Positions 60,063 through 64,000 of a DNA stretch of 64,000 bases are shown here, in pieces (the first letter of the stretch is position 1; each line of letters opens with the position of its first letter). The position numbers were made by a program, and so were the translations under genes. Source of the DNA: Agrocybe praecox (Eukaryota; Basidiomycota; Agaricomycetes; Agaricales; Agrocybaceae); contig OZ024851.1 in the NCBI GenBank assembly GCA_964017145.1, positions 806,001 to 870,000 of the forward strand, given 5' to 3'. A model generated the notes under the pieces. The model was not told the DNA's origin, ran no database searches, and saw only the letters and a program-made list of their open reading frames with translations.

Positions 60063-63000
60063 TGCGCAAGAGGAGTAGCTGCATGTTTTCTGTTTCGCTT
60101 TCCCACGTCGTCACCACCCCTCTGCTCATTGCGACATTCGCCGAATCGCCACTCAGTATTCACTATTCAATATTTACTCACCAACTAACTAAAACTAAAA
60201 GGCTTCGGTACGAAAGTAATCTATGTAAACCTCTTCTCGATTTTTTTGGTCTTTCTTTTTCTTTCTTCCATTCGTCGTTTTTTGACCAGTCAACTATCTG
60301 GGAGGGGTTGTCTTACATATGAAATCAGTCACTTAGGCACCAATAGATTCATTAGATGTCGGGAAGCGTCCATCCTCTTCATGTTATTTACATAACAGAC
60401 ATAGGTTGAATCGGATCATTGGAGTTTCTGAAGCAGGGCGATGGCTTCCTGTACTGTTGCCAGATGCCAATTAACTTTGTCTTGTTATCCGCCTCCTATG
60501 CCTTGCCATAAAATGGAAGTCCACATCTTAGATCCCGGCCATTCAGGAGAAATTATATAATGTGTATGCAAATGGCACTAGACGCCTACTATACTAACCT
60601 TCCCGCCCCCATTTTGAACCACCACTGTGAACCCCGAGCCCGGGTAAATGTACCATGTAATAGGGTAGAAAAAGAAAAAGACCATGTAAACGAGCTCATA
60701 AATGGCAATCGTTCATTTTTTGTCACACCTAGGTATTAATACCATATATTTACCAGTGGAAAGTTAAACTAAGTAAAATATCCCGGAAAACGCGGCAGGG
60801 GTAATATGCACAGTTTGACGAAGCATTTTAACCCCATTCAAAACAGGTGAAATTCTAGTAAAAATAATACCTGGTAAGAAGTTGCATTTAGCGGGTCATT
60901 TCGTCGAGTATTTAGTACTCTATGAAGCAGAGCATTTTACCACGTAAAACCATCCAAAATAGAAAGGAAACCGTGTTATATTATTGCCAGAATATCAAGG
61001 TAAAAACACTAAGTACAACAGGCCTAAAAAACCACGAAAATCGGGACAATATATTGAAGGGTATTTTACACCGGTTTACCGGCCGACCCTCAGAGGGCAC
61101 AATAGCCAGGGAAATCGAGGCCGAAATCAAGCCGAAACATCAAGGCAATTTCAGCGCAGGAATCTGGAGAGTTGAGATACACGGACAAATGAAAACCCAA
61201 ATAGGGAGGCTGTTATTGATATAAAAGAATGTGGTTCATTTAGAATAAGCTCGGAATACATTAGAAATACAGTAATATGCAGTGATAATTGAGGCGGAAT
61301 TTGGAAATATCTACAAGTCCAAAGACGCGTCATATGTTCTGAGTCGTGTGACCTGTTCACTTGGGTTATAAATATAGCGCGCACAACGACATCATCACTC
61401 TTTCTTCCTTTCCATTCACTCCTTTTCTGCGACACTACAACACCATACCCTCTTGAGAATTTTTCTGCCGCTTACACTTCCGCTATCATATTCAGTCTCA
61501 AAAGGGAGCTAATCGCTCGAACAGTACAAGTTCTGGAAAGGTACGTGACCTTGTGCTTCAGCTTGACTGTCGATACACATTCACTTACTTACACTTACTC
61601 ATTTACTCATTTAGAAGTCTCGCCCAGTACGCTTAACCAATGTATGTTTTTCTGCCCCGCTACAGCGAAATCAAGCACCTCTGACCATGTCTCAATCCAA
61701 CCAGCTTCTCCCACCTGGCACCACGCCCGTAAGTCACCTCCATATATGAGTTGCCGCATATACTTAACTGTTATACCACCCACTAGTCACGCTCAGCAAC
61801 CGTTTCAACCAACGTAAGATTTTTTAACCCTCGAATTTCGGAATACATAGCTTTTTCGCGCATAGACATAATTACCTGTATATGTACTCTCATAAAACAG
61901 TGAAATATACTCGTTCTTTCATGGTTATAATACCCTCCTTTCTGAATGGCATTAATTACTCGAATATTGGGTGCTTTATCCCTACTTGATTCCCTTGTCT
62001 ACCTGGTCTTTCCTGTACCCAGTTTACCCAGTAATTCTCAATGGTTATTTTGCCTATCACAACAACTTAAAATTACCACCCTTTCTATGCTTTTTAATGA
62101 CTCGTTAAAACGGTTATATTTCTACTCTAACCTGGTTGTGGAATCACCCGGTTTGCATAGGCAATTCGGACATAACCATGCTCTTTTTTACCATGTAATC
62201 TCGTACTTTCTGCCCGTTTGTCCCTACCTGTTTAACGGGTTGTGTCCAGTGTATCCGGTATTTTTTTCCGGTTCTTCCGGACTACTTGCTCCCTTTTCCG
62301 TGTCAATTACCGAGTAATTTTAACCCCCTCCTGGGCTCACAGTGCACTTGGAACTAGTAGCGTCTCGATATAATGTCTCAAGATTTCACAAGTTCTACTA
62401 TAAGTGAGTAATTCGATTTCAATCACCTTTCTTCATTTAATTCATACCCAGACTCGATGTGGGGCCTCTGGAAGCAGTATTAGTGGCGGTCGAGGAGACG
62501 TTGGATCTCACAATACCAACACTACGAATTCCAACAACAGCACAATTATCAATTATACATTCAGTGAGTATTTCATGACCCACGTTTCGAATTTTCAAGC
62601 GTACATGCTGATAAATGAGTACATATGGTCCACAATTCATCGTTAGCCCCGATGGAAAGGCTCTTGACTTACCCATGAGCGACTTGACATCAGGCGAGTC
62701 GCGCTGGCGTGATTTTATTGGATAATTGTTTCTCACAGTATTTGGTTTCTTTATTACCAAGTTCTTTCCTATCCCTTCCATGGTGGCGATAACCAGCAGG
62801 TGCGCTACTACTTCTCAGGGATAATTCTTCAACATGCGCTATTTGCATTAGTCTTTATCCATTGATCGTAGTGGTTGGTCGACTCTAAAAGTGACGGGAC
62901 CGGGCTATCTCTGGGATCCAAATATAACAACTCATATGTTGGATTGAACGCAAATAACGGACTGGTGTCTTCAACTACCCCATTTGTGTGGCATCTAAGA

Positions 63001-64000
63001 AGCGACGATGGCGACGGAAGCTTCCAGTGAGTGGTATATTTTATAGACATAGGGTCAAACCTCACTCATTCCTTCTAGGTTCGCTGTACCGGGTTTGTAT
63101 CAAGGCCTGGGCCTCAAGACGGGTATCATATGTTTCGTTGAACAGCTCAGAGAGTAAAATTTAAGTTATGGAAAACACATTAGGGAATGTAGCAGGTATT
63201 ATGAGCAGCGACATCTTCCGCTTTAATCAGGAAGAAGCCGACAAGATGCGGGAACAAGGGAGTGAATCGGAGACAAACCCTGCTACTAGTGACCATAATG
63301 TTCTTCAGCACGAGAAATGGTGGTGCACAGAAAGGACAATCTTCTGCCGCCAGTTCCAATTTTCGTGGAGGTATCATATGGATATGCCTTTGCATCTTCG
63401 ATTAGGGAAGACAGAATGTATCTGGTCGGTTCTTGCGAGAAATTAGGCGCACGGACCACCGTGACCGTAATGTAAGGTCATTGGGTGGACACTGAAGTAC
63501 TGAAGCTCATCGATCATCACTTGATTATATATTCATTAAGCTTGCAGGATCCAAAAAAATGTTGCCCAGTTGATTCTCATGTTCATCCCGTCACCTTCAA
63601 AATCCTTCCTCGAGTCCGTGATATGGCCGAAACATCACGAGAATAGATGATAATCACCGGCGCCATTTACATATATATTCTGCCATAGAGTGTGGACAAC
63701 GGTCAATTGAATGGCGTGCGTCAGACAGGTCCCGAAGATAGTTTTATGTGGTTATGCAGTAGTTATTCCTGCCTTTGGACAAAGCTTGGTATAAATACGC
63801 CTGCCCAGAACTTCAGAGCTTCGTTACACGGTCTCTCTCCCATATTTCGGTTCCGCTCCAGTATATTTACTTATTTCATGTGTACTCTACTTCGTTACAC
63901 GATATGTAGTGTACTTAGTGAAGTCCCAAAATAAACAAAAGAAAATAAACAAAAGAGCATCCAAATACTAATGAATAACAGGGACAACATTGGCCCATTG
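60063..64000. other. 3.9-kb tail region, no supported gene
   Basis: A TATA-like box (TTATAAATATA, about 61364-61374) precedes a pyrimidine-rich stretch and an ATG at 61687 starting MSQSNQLLPPGTTP before a GT donor (61731). A similar short start (MSQDFTSSTI, ATG at 62372) occurs downstream before another donor and an Asn/Thr-rich segment. I could not join these into one phased gene. Frames at 61946-62317 and 63168-63446 lack domains. Confidence 0.35.

Noticed and set aside
61545..63446. Several small spliced starts in the window's tail
   Set aside because: Donors and acceptors exist, but no combination keeps phase beyond one or two exons, so no gene model is offered.

Overview
This window is nuclear DNA from a filamentous basidiomycete, most likely a mushroom-forming agaricomycete. 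The evidence is dense genes with many 49-60 nt introns carrying GT..AG ends and CTRAY-like branch points, F-box/LRR gene families, a HET-domain gene, a CaaX-type lipopeptide mating-pheromone precursor, and a beta-trefoil lectin like those of inky-cap mushrooms. All gene models come from splicing by eye, checked for frame and phase; none has transcript support.

Layout. 0-7 kb: an F-box/LRR-like gene, a single-exon SDR and a mitochondrial ribosome recycling factor. 7.3-12.4 kb (minus): a 25-exon SNF2/RING translocase of the Uls1/Rad5 group with many SUMO-related motifs. 12.7-22.4 kb: a large, nearly perfect inverted repeat (two 2,432-bp arms, 13057-15488 and 20000-22431). Each arm carries a CCL2-like lectin gene and a decayed F-box/LRR gene. 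Between the arms lies a divergent pair, an SDR and an FAD-dependent monooxygenase. A broken second SDR copy sits at the outer edge of the left arm. 22.7-25.3 kb: a small Ala/Lys/Pro-rich protein and an ADP-ribosylglycohydrolase-family protein. 27.5-36.4 kb: a large Ser/Pro-rich protein, a 32-codon pheromone precursor (31144-31242, minus) and a RING+RRM protein. 37.1-39.9 kb: an F-box protein whose 3' part is out of phase. 40.5-41.7 kb: two short inverted-repeat elements, one a 745-bp foldback element with two mirrored arrays of 21-bp repeats. 42.0-47.3 kb: a divergent pair encoding the biotin carboxylase/biotin-carrier and carboxyltransferase subunits of an acyl-CoA carboxylase, neither with a clear mitochondrial presequence. 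48.3-50.4 kb: a HET-domain gene broken by one nonsense codon. 52.8-56.3 kb: a mitochondrial-type DEAD-box helicase. 57.0-60.1 kb: CTP synthase with two long low-complexity insertions. The last 4 kb holds no gene I can support.

How it fits together. Most genes are housekeeping (mitochondrial translation and RNA, CTP synthesis, chromatin). The accessory content is concentrated in the inverted-repeat island (lectin, SDR and FMO: a plausible defence or secondary-metabolism locus), the carboxylase pair, the HET relic and the pheromone gene. The points most worth following are the inverted-repeat island, the unflagged pheromone gene, the SUMO-motif-rich translocase and the foldback element.
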